Shown: positions 9,256-18,048, counted from the first letter of the stretch. The stretch: DNA of 64,000 nt from Pyxidicoccus caerfyrddinensis (GCF_010894405.1 NZ_JAAIYA010000016.1:152854-216853); one strand, 5' to 3'. The notes: generated from the sequence alone by a model not told the origin. Made by a program: numbers and translations.

Positions 9256-9490
9256 CTTCCGCTCCCCACCCTTCTCCCAACCCCGCCCGGTGCGTGATCC
9301 ACCGCGCCCTCCCTAATCAATTCGCGTACCAACCGGCGCGCGGGGAACGGGCTCGTGAAATCAAGGGGTTGTGGAACGGAGTTCCCCGCTTGGGGGAAGA
9401 AAGGAAGAGTCTTGCCCTGGAGGGTGAAAGGTTTTTCCCGACCTTTTTGGAGGGAGTTCAGGGTCCCTCCAGGCTCCGCTCAGGATCCGC
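9256..9490. other. 235-bp gene-free gap with an inverted repeat
   Basis: The gap lies between two leftward genes and should hold the promoter of the large lipoprotein. It contains a perfect 7-bp inverted repeat, GGAGGGA at 9449-9455 and TCCCTCC at 9464-9470. A T-run lies on the wrong side for a rho-independent terminator of the hydrolase gene. No RNA gene or small reading frame stands out. Confidence 0.4.
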
Positions 9491-10351
9491 TCAGGCTTTT
9501 TCGACGAAGTCGGTGACGGCGCGGGCCACGTCTTCGGGCTGCTCCATGTGGACGTGGTGGCCCCCGGGGAGCATGAGCGTCGGCCCGGCGAGCGTGGGCA
9601 GCCCGTCCAGCCGGCGGCGCAGCAGGGCCTCGTCGGGGACCAGTCCCTCGGTGCCTCGGAGCAGCCGCACCGGGCACCGGATTCCGGCCTGCACCGCCAG
9701 CCACTGCGCCTCGTCGTAGCTCATGCCGAAGCGGCGGCGGTGTCGCGGATCAAACGTGAAGGCCACGCCGTCCTCGAAGGCCTCCGTGCCGTGTCGGGCC
9801 AGGTGCAGCGCGGCCGGCTCGGGCAGGGAGGGATTGTTCTCCCGCAGACGTGCGGCGGCGGCCTCCACGCTCGGGTAGCGCTTGCGGTTGGGCGGCCGGT
9901 GCGAGTCGTCCAGGAAGCCGCGCAGCCGCTGCAGCGCCAGGCCAGGCGCGCCGGCGGTGGGGCCGATGCTCTCGATGAGGAAGACGCTCTTCACCGCGTC
10001 CGGCCGCGCGGCGGCGTAGGCCAGCGAGACGATGCCGCCCAGCGAGTGCCCGACGAGGTGCACCGCGTCCAGGCCGAGCCCGGCGCGCACCGACTCGACG
10101 TCCAGGACGTAGTCGCTGAAGTGGTAGGTGCCCCCGCCGCCCACGTGCCCGCTGCGGCCCATGCCGCGGAAGTCCATCATCACCAGGCGCCAGTCGTCGG
10201 GCAGGTGCGCGGTGAGCGCGTCGAAGCTGTGCGAGTGGTCCAGCCAGCCGTGGAGGAACAGGACGGCCGGCGCGCCCGACGCATTGCGCTGGCGCACGTG
10301 CAGGGGCAGGCCCTGCGCATCAACGGTGAGGGACTCGAAGGGTGCGGGCAC
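9491..10351 (-). CDS. alpha/beta hydrolase
   Basis: A 286-residue soluble alpha/beta-hydrolase-fold enzyme. The oxyanion motif LFLHGWLDHSHSF is near residue 32, the nucleophile elbow GHSLGG near 99-104, and a histidine in MLPGGHHVHMEQPE near 262 completes the likely Ser-Asp-His triad. It resembles serine-esterase/epoxide-hydrolase-like members with a long lid (about 130-215) rich in Arg and Pro. The substrate cannot be told. It stands alone, 89 bp downstream of the 59-residue gene. Confidence 0.85.
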   Translation of the reverse strand: MPAPFESLTVDAQGLPLHVRQRNASGAPAVLFLHGWLDHSHSFDALTAHLPDDWRLVMMDFRGMGRSGHVGGGGTYHFSDYVLDVESVRAGLGLDAVHLVGHSLGGIVSLAYAAARPDAVKSVFLIESIGPTAGAPGLALQRLRGFLDDSHRPPNRKRYPSVEAAAARLRENNPSLPEPAALHLARHGTEAFEDGVAFTFDPRHRRRFGMSYDEAQWLAVQAGIRCPVRLLRGTEGLVPDEALLRRRLDGLPTLAGPTLMLPGGHHVHMEQPEDVARAVTDFVEKA

Positions 10352-10440
10352 GGGAGCCTCCTGCCCCGTGCCTTACCCGTTAACGGCCCGCATGAGAATC
10401 GCCGCCTGCCATGTGGCCGGCGGGCGGGAGGCGGAGTCTT

Positions 10441-10620
10441 CTAGCGTGACTCGGCTGGCGCGCGCGGCGGCCCGCCCGTGTCTGGCTTCGAGAGCACCAT
10501 CGCGAGCTGCCGCGCCTGGTTCTCCGTCGCACAGCGGTACTCCTGCATCTTCCCGTTGTCCTTCTCGATACGGAGAACCCAGACGTCGTTCTCCTGCGTC
10601 ACAGTGGGCCGTTGAGGCAT
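10441..10620 (-). CDS. 59-residue conserved-looking small protein
   Basis: A small basic protein beginning MPQRPTVTQENDVW and ending with a Pro/Arg-rich tail. Its core predicts two beta strands (VWVLRIEK and MQEYRCA) followed by a helix (ENQARQLAMVLSK). The frame is open for another 67 codons upstream, but the ATG at 10620 has a strong GGAGG ribosome site about 9 bp away, and the upstream codons do not show gene-like composition. No family is recognised; the beta-beta-alpha pattern is shared by several short single-domain proteins. Confidence 0.6.
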   Translation of the reverse strand: MPQRPTVTQENDVWVLRIEKDNGKMQEYRCATENQARQLAMVLSKPDTGGPPRAPAESR

Positions 10621-10834
10621 TTGGCGGTTCCTCCCCACCGTGGGGAGAAGCATGTTCCGTGCCGGACAGTGGTCTGCGTCCAAGCGCTCGGAATTCCAGG
10701 ACAACACCCCAAATCCAGGCGCGCGGGGTGACAAAAATTGTGCAGCCCTGCGACAAAAGAGGCGCTCGTGACTCGCACTCCTTGCGTAGTACCGCAGGGT
10801 CGGGTCGGAGTGGACCCGCACCGGGGCCGCATTG

Positions 10835-12751
10835 TCACTCCATTGCGTCTGGCCACTCCCAGGCGGAGCGGTAGGCGCCGGTGGCCTGGGTGCCCTCGAT
10901 GAAGCGCGCGTAGAAGGGGTGGCCGCTGAGCGTCGCGGAGTCGCCCACCACGAAGAGATGCCGGCGCGCGCGGGTGAGGGCGACGTTCATGCGGCGCAAG
11001 TCGGTGAGGAAGCCGAGCTGGCCCTCGCCGTTGGAGCGGGTGAGGGAGACGAGGATGGCGTCCTTCTCCCGGCCCTGGAAGGCGTCCACGGTGTCCACCT
11101 CCACGTCGGGGTGGAGCGCCTCCACGCGCTCGCGCAGGCGGTGGGCCTGGGCGCTGTAGGGCGTAATCACGGCCAGCTCGCGCGGCGACAGTCCCAGGGC
11201 GAGCAGGGCCTTCACGCGCGCCTCAATGAGGCCGGCCTCGCCGTCATTGAAGAGGCTGCGCGTGGTGGTCTCCACCTCCTCGTCGAAGCCCTTGCCGGCG
11301 GTGTCCAGGTAGATGACGGGCGGGGCATCCACCTCCGCGCCCGGCGTGAGGACGTCCGCGAGCGTGCGCTCCGCCACGGACGGGTGGGCGCGCAGCTCGC
11401 CGCCGTACATCTCGCGCGAGGGGAAGTCCATGATGGCCGCGTTCATCCGGTACTGCTCGCGCAGCATGCGCTTGACGCCCTCGCCGTGGTCCTTGAGGAG
11501 GCGCTCGAAGAGGCTCACCCCGAGGCCGGCCTTGGCGGCCTCCTGTGAGAGGACGGTGGGTGGGAGCTGCTGCGGGTCTCCGGCGAGGATGACCTTCGGC
11601 GCGCGCAGGAAGCCGAGCAGCGCGAGGGGCTCGGTGGCCTGGGTGGCCTCGTCGAGCAGGGCCAGGTCGAACTCCTCGCTGGCGAGCACGCTGGAGCCCA
11701 GGCTGGCCAGGGTGACGCAGACGACGTCGGCGCGGGCGAGCACGGCGCGCACGGCCTTCTTCTCCAGGGCGCGGGCCTCGTCGAGCATGCTCTTGGCCTC
11801 GGTGGAGGAGGCACGGGCATTGGCGAAGCGCGCGCGGCTGCGCCCCTGCGTGCGCTGGCGGCGCGCGTAGCCGAGCAAATCGTAGGCCTCCTCGAAGAGG
11901 TCGCGTGACACGACGCGGTCCGGGTGGTCCTCCACGACGATGTCCAGCGTGTGCTCCTGGAGGCGCGCGGCGACGCGGGCGGGGTGGCCCACGCGGATGG
12001 CGCGCAGTCCCTTGTCCAGGCAGAGGTCCAGCAGGTGGTCCACGGCGGCGTTGCTGGCGGCGGTGCACAACAGGCGCTTGCCCTGCGCGACGGCCTGGGC
12101 GGCGATTTCGGCGAGCACGGTGGACTTGCCGGTGCCCGGCGGGCCGTGGACGAGGAAGAAGTCCTCGGCGGCGAGCGCGCGGGAGGCCGCGTCGAGCTGC
12201 TCGGGGTTGAGGGGGCGGGTGGGCTCGAACTCGAGGGGTTTGTCGAAGCGCGGGGGCTCGTTGCCGAGCACCACCTCTCGCTTGCGGCGCTCGGCGCCCT
12301 TGTCCATGGACTTGATGCGCTGCAGCCCGGCGCGGAGCCTGTCGTAGGTGACGTCGTTGGGGACGATGTCCAGGCGGAGCAGGCCTTCATGGACATAGGG
12401 CGGAGGCGCGCGGTCGAAGGCGAGCTGGATGCGGGTGGAGGTGGCGCGGGAGATGAGCGCGCGGGCGGGCTCCTTCACCTCGGCGCGACGGGGGAGGACG
12501 GCCACGAGGTCGCCGTTGTGCAGGCGCGTGGGCAGGGGGCGCCGGTCGGCGCGGCCGAGGGTGAGCAGGTAGCGGCCGCCCAGGCCCACCTCCTCCTCGA
12601 TGGACTCCAGGTCCAGCACGGACAGGCCGTGCTCCTCGCGCTCGGAGAGGGAGAGGCTCTCGGCGAGGGCGGCCAGGCGGGCTTTCTCGGCCTCGCGCTC
12701 CCGGGCGAGGAGGGAGCCGAGGTGGTCGAAGAAGGAGACGTCACGGGCCAT
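10835..12751 (-). CDS. SF1B superfamily DNA/RNA helicase (IGHMBP2/UPF1-like)
   Basis: A 638-residue helicase of the UPF1/IGHMBP2-like SF1B group. It has Walker A GPPGTGKST (near residue 200), the motif II box DEATQ (near 365), GDPQQLPPT as motif III, REQYRMN as motif IV, the TVDAFQGREKD motif V region, and NVALTRARRHL as motif VI. The N-terminal part is helical with a beta-barrel 1B-like segment. The start is placed at ATG 12751 (MARDVSFFDHLG); an ATG at 12829 is in frame but adds only Pro/Ala-rich residues. It probably acts in nucleic-acid repair or RNA metabolism; the substrate is unknown. Confidence 0.85.
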   Translation of the reverse strand: MARDVSFFDHLGSLLAREREAEKARLAALAESLSLSEREEHGLSVLDLESIEEEVGLGGRYLLTLGRADRRPLPTRLHNGDLVAVLPRRAEVKEPARALISRATSTRIQLAFDRAPPPYVHEGLLRLDIVPNDVTYDRLRAGLQRIKSMDKGAERRKREVVLGNEPPRFDKPLEFEPTRPLNPEQLDAASRALAAEDFFLVHGPPGTGKSTVLAEIAAQAVAQGKRLLCTAASNAAVDHLLDLCLDKGLRAIRVGHPARVAARLQEHTLDIVVEDHPDRVVSRDLFEEAYDLLGYARRQRTQGRSRARFANARASSTEAKSMLDEARALEKKAVRAVLARADVVCVTLASLGSSVLASEEFDLALLDEATQATEPLALLGFLRAPKVILAGDPQQLPPTVLSQEAAKAGLGVSLFERLLKDHGEGVKRMLREQYRMNAAIMDFPSREMYGGELRAHPSVAERTLADVLTPGAEVDAPPVIYLDTAGKGFDEEVETTTRSLFNDGEAGLIEARVKALLALGLSPRELAVITPYSAQAHRLRERVEALHPDVEVDTVDAFQGREKDAILVSLTRSNGEGQLGFLTDLRRMNVALTRARRHLFVVGDSATLSGHPFYARFIEGTQATGAYRSAWEWPDAME

Positions 12752-12836
12752 GGCCACGTCATGCCACCCGGGCGCGGGGACGGCCAGCGTCTCCGCGCAT
12801 GCCGTGTCGCCGGGCGGGCGGCGGGGCACGGAAAGA

Positions 12837-12869
12837 GGGCCGGTGCTCCCGAGCGGAAAGCACCGGCCC
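12837..12869 (-). terminator. rho-independent-type terminator after the subtilase gene
   Basis: A perfect 11-bp stem is formed by GGGCCGGTGCT (12837-12847) and AGCACCGGCCC (12859-12869) around an 11-nt loop. Read on the minus strand it is followed by TCTTTCC. It lies 17 bp beyond the stop of the S8 protease gene. Confidence 0.7.
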
Positions 12870-12886
12870 CGTGAGTCACCCGACGG

Positions 12887-15211
12887 CTAGATGAACTTCC
12901 CGCCGCTCACCACGAGGCCGTAGTCGGCGTCGATGGCCGGGGTCTCCGGGCGAGCGTCCTGGACGAGCTCATCCGCCAGCACCTCCACCGTCCACGTGCC
13001 GGCCGCGGGGTTCTGCAGGAAGACGTTCTCCACCGTGTCCAACTTGTTGGAGACGCCACCCGCCGTGGACACGTTGCCCGCCGTCAGGCCGTTGTTGCCC
13101 CAGTAGATGACGCCGCTGGGAGACGTCACGCGCAGGGACAAGTCATTGATGCGCGCCCGTGCGGCGCCCACCGTGCCCGCGGGGTCGTTGTAGACCATGG
13201 TGACGTTCAGCTCCGTCTGCCCGGTGGCCACGCTGACGTTGTAGGTCTTCTTCCCGAGCGGGAGGAGGACGTCCGTCTCGTTGACGATGCTCGTCACCGC
13301 CGCGCGGTCATACAGGCGCTTCACGTCCGCGGTGCCCCAGCCCTGCTTGTTGCGGTCCAGGTCGCCGTTGGCGCCGCCCGCCGGCCAGTTGTAGCGGTAG
13401 GCCATGTTGATCATCAGCGCCTTCGCGGTGGCCATCTGCGGGCGGCTGGCGAACACGTCCGCTCCGCCGCCGAAGCCGGCCCACACGCCGTTGTGCCACA
13501 TCTGGAACAGCAGCCCGAAGTGGCCCGCCGTCTGGGGCGTGGCCGCGCTGGTGCCGCTGAAGTTGTAGTACGACGTGTTGCTCGTGTTGTTCGCCGAGCG
13601 GACCGCATCATAGAAGTAAGCGAGGTCCGGCTTGATGCGGCCGTCCGCCGCCGGGCCGATGCTGGCGCCGCTGCCCCAGTGGTCATCCGTGCGGCTGGTG
13701 TTGTCGTAGTGGTACATGCCGCCCACGGAGACGATGTTCTTCGCCCACGCCTGCGGCCGCGAGTTGCGCGTGCCGGAGTTGCTCTGCGACTGCGTGCTGA
13801 GGATGGGGTGCTTCAACAGGTAGTCGTCCACCTCGGCGGAGATGGTGGTGTACGTGGTGCCCAGCGTGCTGCCCACGCTCGACGTCTGGAACACGGCGCG
13901 GTACGGGCCGGCCGGGTCGATGAGCTCCTTGTTGATGTCGTAGCGGGACTTGGTGCCGCCGAACTGCGTGGACTGGCTGTAGAGGTAGAAGATGCCCTGG
14001 CCCGAGGGCAGCAGGCCCCGCGCCGTGGCGTCCACGCCCCGGGCGAAGTTGATGCTGTAGCACGCGGTGCCGTGCGCGCTGCCCGTGGTGGAGGTGCTGT
14101 GGATGATGGGCGGGGTGGCCCACTCCTGGTGCGTGGTGCGCAGCTCCGTGTCGAAGACCTCGCCGCGCACGCCCTGGCCCGTCCAGCCGCGCAGCGTCTC
14201 CAGCGCGGCGGCGCCGCCCACCGTGCGCACGTTGTTCATGTCCACCTCACCGGGGCCGCCCCAGCGGTCGATGAACTGCACCGCGTTGGAGCGCACCAGC
14301 CGCTCCAGCTGCGGCTGCGTGAGCGTGGCCTCCACGCGCCAGCCGCCCGGCTCCACCAGGTCCACCGTGCCGCCCAGCTTGCGCACCAGGTCCGCCACTT
14401 CGCCCTGCCGCGCCGCCCCGTGCTCCCCCACCATGATGGAGTAGCGCTGCGCCTCCAGGCGCGCCGCGCGGCCCAGCAGCGCCTCGCGCAGCGGCGCCTC
14501 CACGCGGTACTCCGGATGGTACGGGCCCACCCACCGCACGTAGGGCAACTCCGCCACGCGCTTGTGCGTGCTCGCGTCCATCTCGACGAGGAAGGTGTGG
14601 TCCGACAGGAAGCGCAGCACCTTGCCTCCGGAGGCCTCAATCGCCGCGCGGAACTCCGGCAGCGGCGTGCCCTGGAACTGCACCAGCCGCAGCGTGTTGT
14701 CCGGGTCCGCGGACAGCAGCCCCGTCGTCAGCGGCATGGCGCCGCGGACCGGGTCGAACTGCGTGTGCTCCAAGCGGATGACGTAGCTGGTGGCCTGCAC
14801 GCGGCCCATCAGCTCCGTGCCGCCCCGGCTGTAGGCGAAGAAGTCCTGGCGCACGCCGTCCGCCCCTTCCTCCTCCCACGTGTGGAGCTGCACCGCCGTG
14901 GCCGGCACGTCGAGCGTCCGCAGCGAGCGGACGGCCGCGTCCGTGCGGTGGAAGACGAGCCCCGCCCCGGTGACGAGCGCGAAGCGGCCGTCCGTCCCGC
15001 CCTCGAAGCCGGGAATGAGGCGGGTCTTCGCCGCCGCGTCCGCTTCGACGAGCCGCGCCGGCCCCACCGCCTCCGAGGCCCGTGCCACGCCCGGCCGCGC
15101 GTGCGGCCCCTGCGCCGCGAGCACAGGCAGTGGGACGACCAGGCCCCAGCCCAGGGCCAGGACGGAGAGGGGACGCCAACGATCCGCATACGACGAGAAG
15201 GGAAGCTTCAT
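12887..15211 (-). CDS. secreted subtilisin-like serine protease (S8 family)
   Basis: A 774-residue exported protease. The start at 15211 gives the signal peptide MKLPFSSYADRWRPL...VLA and has an AAAGGAG ribosome site 8 bp away; codons further upstream are open but unsupported. A prodomain-like region of about 300 residues precedes the catalytic domain. The triad is Asp354 (GEVFDTEL), His380 (SAHGTA) and Ser555 (GTSAATPQ), with Asn478 as the likely oxyanion residue. The C-terminal 120 residues form a beta domain with NDLSLRVTSPSGV and YWGNNG motifs, as in proprotein-convertase-like P domains. It is probably a secreted or surface protease used in predation or development. Confidence 0.92.
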   Translation of the reverse strand: MKLPFSSYADRWRPLSVLALGWGLVVPLPVLAAQGPHARPGVARASEAVGPARLVEADAAAKTRLIPGFEGGTDGRFALVTGAGLVFHRTDAAVRSLRTLDVPATAVQLHTWEEEGADGVRQDFFAYSRGGTELMGRVQATSYVIRLEHTQFDPVRGAMPLTTGLLSADPDNTLRLVQFQGTPLPEFRAAIEASGGKVLRFLSDHTFLVEMDASTHKRVAELPYVRWVGPYHPEYRVEAPLREALLGRAARLEAQRYSIMVGEHGAARQGEVADLVRKLGGTVDLVEPGGWRVEATLTQPQLERLVRSNAVQFIDRWGGPGEVDMNNVRTVGGAAALETLRGWTGQGVRGEVFDTELRTTHQEWATPPIIHSTSTTGSAHGTACYSINFARGVDATARGLLPSGQGIFYLYSQSTQFGGTKSRYDINKELIDPAGPYRAVFQTSSVGSTLGTTYTTISAEVDDYLLKHPILSTQSQSNSGTRNSRPQAWAKNIVSVGGMYHYDNTSRTDDHWGSGASIGPAADGRIKPDLAYFYDAVRSANNTSNTSYYNFSGTSAATPQTAGHFGLLFQMWHNGVWAGFGGGADVFASRPQMATAKALMINMAYRYNWPAGGANGDLDRNKQGWGTADVKRLYDRAAVTSIVNETDVLLPLGKKTYNVSVATGQTELNVTMVYNDPAGTVGAARARINDLSLRVTSPSGVIYWGNNGLTAGNVSTAGGVSNKLDTVENVFLQNPAAGTWTVEVLADELVQDARPETPAIDADYGLVVSGGKFI

Positions 15212-15404
15212 CTCGGTGTCTCCTTTGCAGCGGGCGGGTTGCGACAGCTCACGGGAAACGCGGAAATCGAGATGAAATGGATAATCCAGACAAGCACGGA
15301 GAGTCAATTCACCCGGCCGGTAGGTGACATCCGCTGTTGTCGGTGCCACTCAAGGAGGAGGGCGTCAGGCGTCGGAGCGGCGTCGCGTCGAGTGAGGCTC
15401 CGCC

Positions 15405-15878
15405 ATGGAACTGGTCCTGTTCATCGGCCTGCAGGGCTCCGGGAAGAGCAGCTTCCAGCGCCAGCGCTTCGCTGAAACGCACGTGCTGGTGAGCAAGGAC
15501 CTGTGGCCCCACGCGCGCCGGAAGGAGGCGAGGCAGCGGCGGTACATCTCCGAGGCGCTCGCGGCGGGACGCGCGGTGGTGGTGGACAACACGAACCCGT
15601 CGCCCGAGGTGCGCGCGCCCCTCATCGCCCTGGGCCGGGCGCACGGCGCGCGCGTCATCGGCTACTACTTCGCCTCGGACTTGAAGCTGTGTCTGGAGCG
15701 CAATGCCCAGCGGCAGGGACGGGCGAGGGTGCCGGAGGTGGCGCTGTTCGCCACCGTGAAGCAGCTCCAGCGGCCGAGCCGCGCCGAGGGCTTCGATGCG
15801 CTGTACCACGTGACGTTGACCGCGGAAGGCGACTTCCGCGTCGAGGACTGGAAGGAGGAGACCGATGGAACCGGATGA
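15405..15878 (+). CDS. P-loop polynucleotide-kinase-like ATPase
   Basis: A 157-residue single-domain P-loop kinase. It has Walker A GLQGSGKSS (8-16), a candidate catalytic aspartate in VSKDLWPHARRKE (Asp32), the strand-loop VVVDNTNPSPEVR (near 58-70) and a lid helix with Arg. The VDNTNP signature is characteristic of the kinase domain of polynucleotide kinase/phosphatases and T4 Pnk relatives. No phosphatase domain is attached. Its last 14 bp overlap the start of a Thg1-like gene, so the two are translationally coupled. The likely role is transfer of phosphate to an RNA 5'-OH that the partner could then extend. A zeta-toxin-like ATPase is the alternative. Confidence 0.8.
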   Translation: MELVLFIGLQGSGKSSFQRQRFAETHVLVSKDLWPHARRKEARQRRYISEALAAGRAVVVDNTNPSPEVRAPLIALGRAHGARVIGYYFASDLKLCLERNAQRQGRARVPEVALFATVKQLQRPSRAEGFDALYHVTLTAEGDFRVEDWKEETDGTG

Positions 15879-16623
15879 GCTGGCGACCCGCATGCGACAG
15901 GGTGAGGTGTTCCACGGCCTGCGCCTGTTGCCGGGGGCGTGGACGGTGCTGCGCGTGGACGGCCGGGGCTTCTCGCGCTTCACCGGGGAGCGCTTCGAGA
16001 AGCCCTTCGACCCGGCCTTCCACCAGCTGATGGTGCGCACCGCCAGCGCGCTGCTGGAGGACCTACAGGGCGTGTACGCGTACACGCAGAGCGACGAAAT
16101 CTCCGTCCTCTTCCGGCCGGAGTGGTCGCTGTTCGACCGCTCGATGGAGAAGCTCGTCTCGCTGTCGGCGGGCCTCGCCAGCGCCACCTTCACGCTCGCG
16201 GCGGGCGTGCCGGCCGTGTTCGACGGCCGCGCGTGGCTGGGCACCAACGAGCGCGCGGTGCTGGACTACTTCCAATGGCGCCAGTCGGACGGCAGCCGGT
16301 GCGCGCTGCATGGCTATTGCTACTGGACGCTGCGCAAGGAGGGCCGGACGGCGACCCAGGCCACGCGTGAGCTGGACGGCCGCAACGTGGGCTACAAGAA
16401 CGAGCTGCTCTTCCAGCGCGGCATCAACTTCAACGAGGTGCCGCTCTGGCAGCGCCGGGGCTCCGCCATCTTCTGGGAGCAGTACTTGAAGGAGGGCGTG
16501 GACCCGCGCAACGGCCAGCGCACGCAGACGTCGCGGCGGCGGCTGAAGGTGGACTCGGAGCTGCCGATGAAGGAGGCGTACGAGGATTACCTGCGCGGCC
16601 TCCTCGCCGTCAGCCCGACGTAG
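15865..16623 (+). CDS. Thg1-like 3'-5' RNA polymerase (TLP)
   Basis: A 252-residue member of the tRNA-His guanylyltransferase superfamily, which adds nucleotides to RNA 5' ends in the 3'-5' direction. The metal-binding signatures are VDGRGFSRFTGERFEKPFD (Asp32) and YTQSDEISVLF (Asp77, Glu78), which match the two-metal palm residues of Thg1. A WRQSDGSRCALHGYCYW segment near 138-154 corresponds to the downstream Thg1 motif. Bacterial members are known to repair 5'-truncated tRNAs and to add G-1; both are plausible here. It overlaps the kinase gene by 14 bp and converges on the next gene with a 14-bp overlap. Confidence 0.93.
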   Translation: MEPDELATRMRQGEVFHGLRLLPGAWTVLRVDGRGFSRFTGERFEKPFDPAFHQLMVRTASALLEDLQGVYAYTQSDEISVLFRPEWSLFDRSMEKLVSLSAGLASATFTLAAGVPAVFDGRAWLGTNERAVLDYFQWRQSDGSRCALHGYCYWTLRKEGRTATQATRELDGRNVGYKNELLFQRGINFNEVPLWQRRGSAIFWEQYLKEGVDPRNGQRTQTSRRRLKVDSELPMKEAYEDYLRGLLAVSPT

Positions 16624-17485
16624 GCGCGCCCAGCGCCAGCACCTTCCACAGCCGGGGCTTGTCGTACTGGGGAGGAATCATCCCCAGCGGCCAGCCCTCG
16701 GCTGTGACTTCCGCGTACTGGTAGCTGCGCCCGCCCAGCCGCAGGCGGGTGCCGTTGCCGGGCAGCCCCACGCCCACCGCCGCGTGCGACAGCGGGTCCG
16801 AGTACAGCAGCACCGCGTCGATGCCCGCCTGGCGCAGCAGCATCACCGCCAGCACCGCCTTGGAGTCGCAGTCCCCGCGGTCCTGCGCGGGCACCAGCGC
16901 CGGGGGGATGATGCCGAAGGGCATGTCGTGCGGCAGCTCGTAGCGGATGCGCTGCACGAAGCCGAGGATGAGCTGCGCGGCCTGAGCGGCGTCCAGCCCG
17001 CGCTCGCGGATGGAGGTGACGAAGCGCTCGCCCAGCGCGTGCACCGGCTCCGCGTTGGTGCGCATCAGCTCCTCGTAGATGCAGCGCATGTCCGCGGTGC
17101 ACCCGGCCGGGGCGTTGTAGGTGAAGCGCTCGGGGCCCATGGAGCGGTAGCGCAGCCGCCGGCCCAGGGCGGCGTGCTCCTCCTCCAGCTCCAGGGTCAG
17201 CTCCTCGCCCAGCCCGTAGGAGACGTAGTGCTGTGGGGGGCTGATGCTCTCCGCCTTCCACTCGTAATTCTTCGCGCGCTGCGGCGGCGTGTCGGACGGG
17301 AGCAGCACCGCGCCCAGGTCCACCAGGCGCACGCTGCTCGGGAAGCCCGGCAGGGGCGCGCGCACATCCACGTCGGCCAGCCGGCCCAGCATGCCCAGTC
17401 CGCAGCAGCAGAAGCAGCTGCCGAGGGCGATGCCCGCGAGCAGCAGCTTGAACAGCGTCTTCCAGGAACCGGAGCCGGAGGCCAT
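16610..17485 (-). CDS. membrane-anchored transglutaminase-like protein
   Basis: A 291-residue protein with an N-terminal membrane segment that carries an unusual cysteine cluster (SCFCCCG, residues 23-29). The rest is a transglutaminase-like cysteine-protease-fold domain. Its presumed triad is Cys206 (RGDCDSKAV), His234 (SDPLSHAAVG) and Glu259 (YQYAEVTAEGWPLG); the acidic residue is usually Asp in the family. Such domains can be peptidases or amide-forming enzymes. Twenty base pairs downstream of a DUF350 membrane gene on the same strand, it is probably co-transcribed with it. Its stop overlaps the end of the Thg1-like gene. Confidence 0.8.
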   Translation of the reverse strand: MASGSGSWKTLFKLLLAGIALGSCFCCCGLGMLGRLADVDVRAPLPGFPSSVRLVDLGAVLLPSDTPPQRAKNYEWKAESISPPQHYVSYGLGEELTLELEEEHAALGRRLRYRSMGPERFTYNAPAGCTADMRCIYEELMRTNAEPVHALGERFVTSIRERGLDAAQAAQLILGFVQRIRYELPHDMPFGIIPPALVPAQDRGDCDSKAVLAVMLLRQAGIDAVLLYSDPLSHAAVGVGLPGNGTRLRLGGRSYQYAEVTAEGWPLGMIPPQYDKPRLWKVLALGAPTSG

Positions 17486-17505
17486 GGGCGCGCGCCTACC
17501 TCACG

Positions 17506-18048
17506 TCACGCGGGTGCGCGCAGCGTCCCCTCGGGCAGCTGCGGGAAGGGGATGAGGCCGTTGAGTGCCGCCTGGAGCCCCGGCGCCGTCAGCAGCGCGA
17601 GCACCACCAGGATGGCGGAGAGGATGAGCGCCGCGGCGACGTTGCCCTTGCGCACCTCCGCCAGCTCGTCGATGCCGGGCGTCATCCGGTCGAACAGCAG
17701 GATGCCCATCGCCAGCACCGCCACGCCCACGCCCAGAGACAGCCCCACGTGCAGCACCGCGACGGCGAGCAGCTTGCCCACCATCAGCGGCTGGAAGGGC
17801 AGGGTGCGCACGGTGAGGTCCACCGCGTCCGACGTGGCCTGCACCGCGTGCTGCACCAGCAGGCCCAGTGACAACAGGCTCGCGGCGTGCACGGTGCAGG
17901 CGGCGGCGTTCCCCTGGCGCAACTCCTCCACGGGGTTGGTGCCGAGGATGCGGCTCAAGCCGCGCAGCCCCAGCCAGATTCCGAGCGCGGCGACGAGGCC
18001 GCCGAACACCACCTTGACGAGACCGACGAGGAGAAGGACGAGGTCCAT
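17506..18048 (-). CDS. DUF350 family membrane protein
   Basis: A 180-residue integral membrane protein with four hydrophobic segments. It shows the internal duplication typical of DUF350: a loop motif with an Asn and Ala-rich helix appears twice, as ELRQGNAAACTVHAA near 40 and EVRKGNVAAALILSA near 130. In known genomes DUF350 proteins often occur with ATP-grasp, glutathionylspermidine-synthase-like or transglutaminase-like genes. Here the downstream partner is transglutaminase-like. No catalytic residues are evident; a membrane scaffold or transport role is only a guess. Confidence 0.85.
   Translation of the reverse strand: MDLVLLLVGLVKVVFGGLVAALGIWLGLRGLSRILGTNPVEELRQGNAAACTVHAASLLSLGLLVQHAVQATSDAVDLTVRTLPFQPLMVGKLLAVAVLHVGLSLGVGVAVLAMGILLFDRMTPGIDELAEVRKGNVAAALILSAILVVLALLTAPGLQAALNGLIPFPQLPEGTLRAPA

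Noticed and set aside
6628..9297. An 889-residue open frame on the plus strand opposite the large lipoprotein
   Set aside because: It is Arg/His/Ala-rich and mirrors the minus-strand gene, whose Hydin repeats and lipobox are real. High GC keeps antisense frames open.
9449..9470. GGAGGGA/TCCCTCC repeat considered as a terminator
   Set aside because: The T-run is on the wrong side of the stem for the minus-strand gene.
15343..15358. TGGCAC-like sequence ahead of the subtilase gene, considered as a second sigma-54 promoter
   Set aside because: GG and GC are 11 bp apart, not 10.
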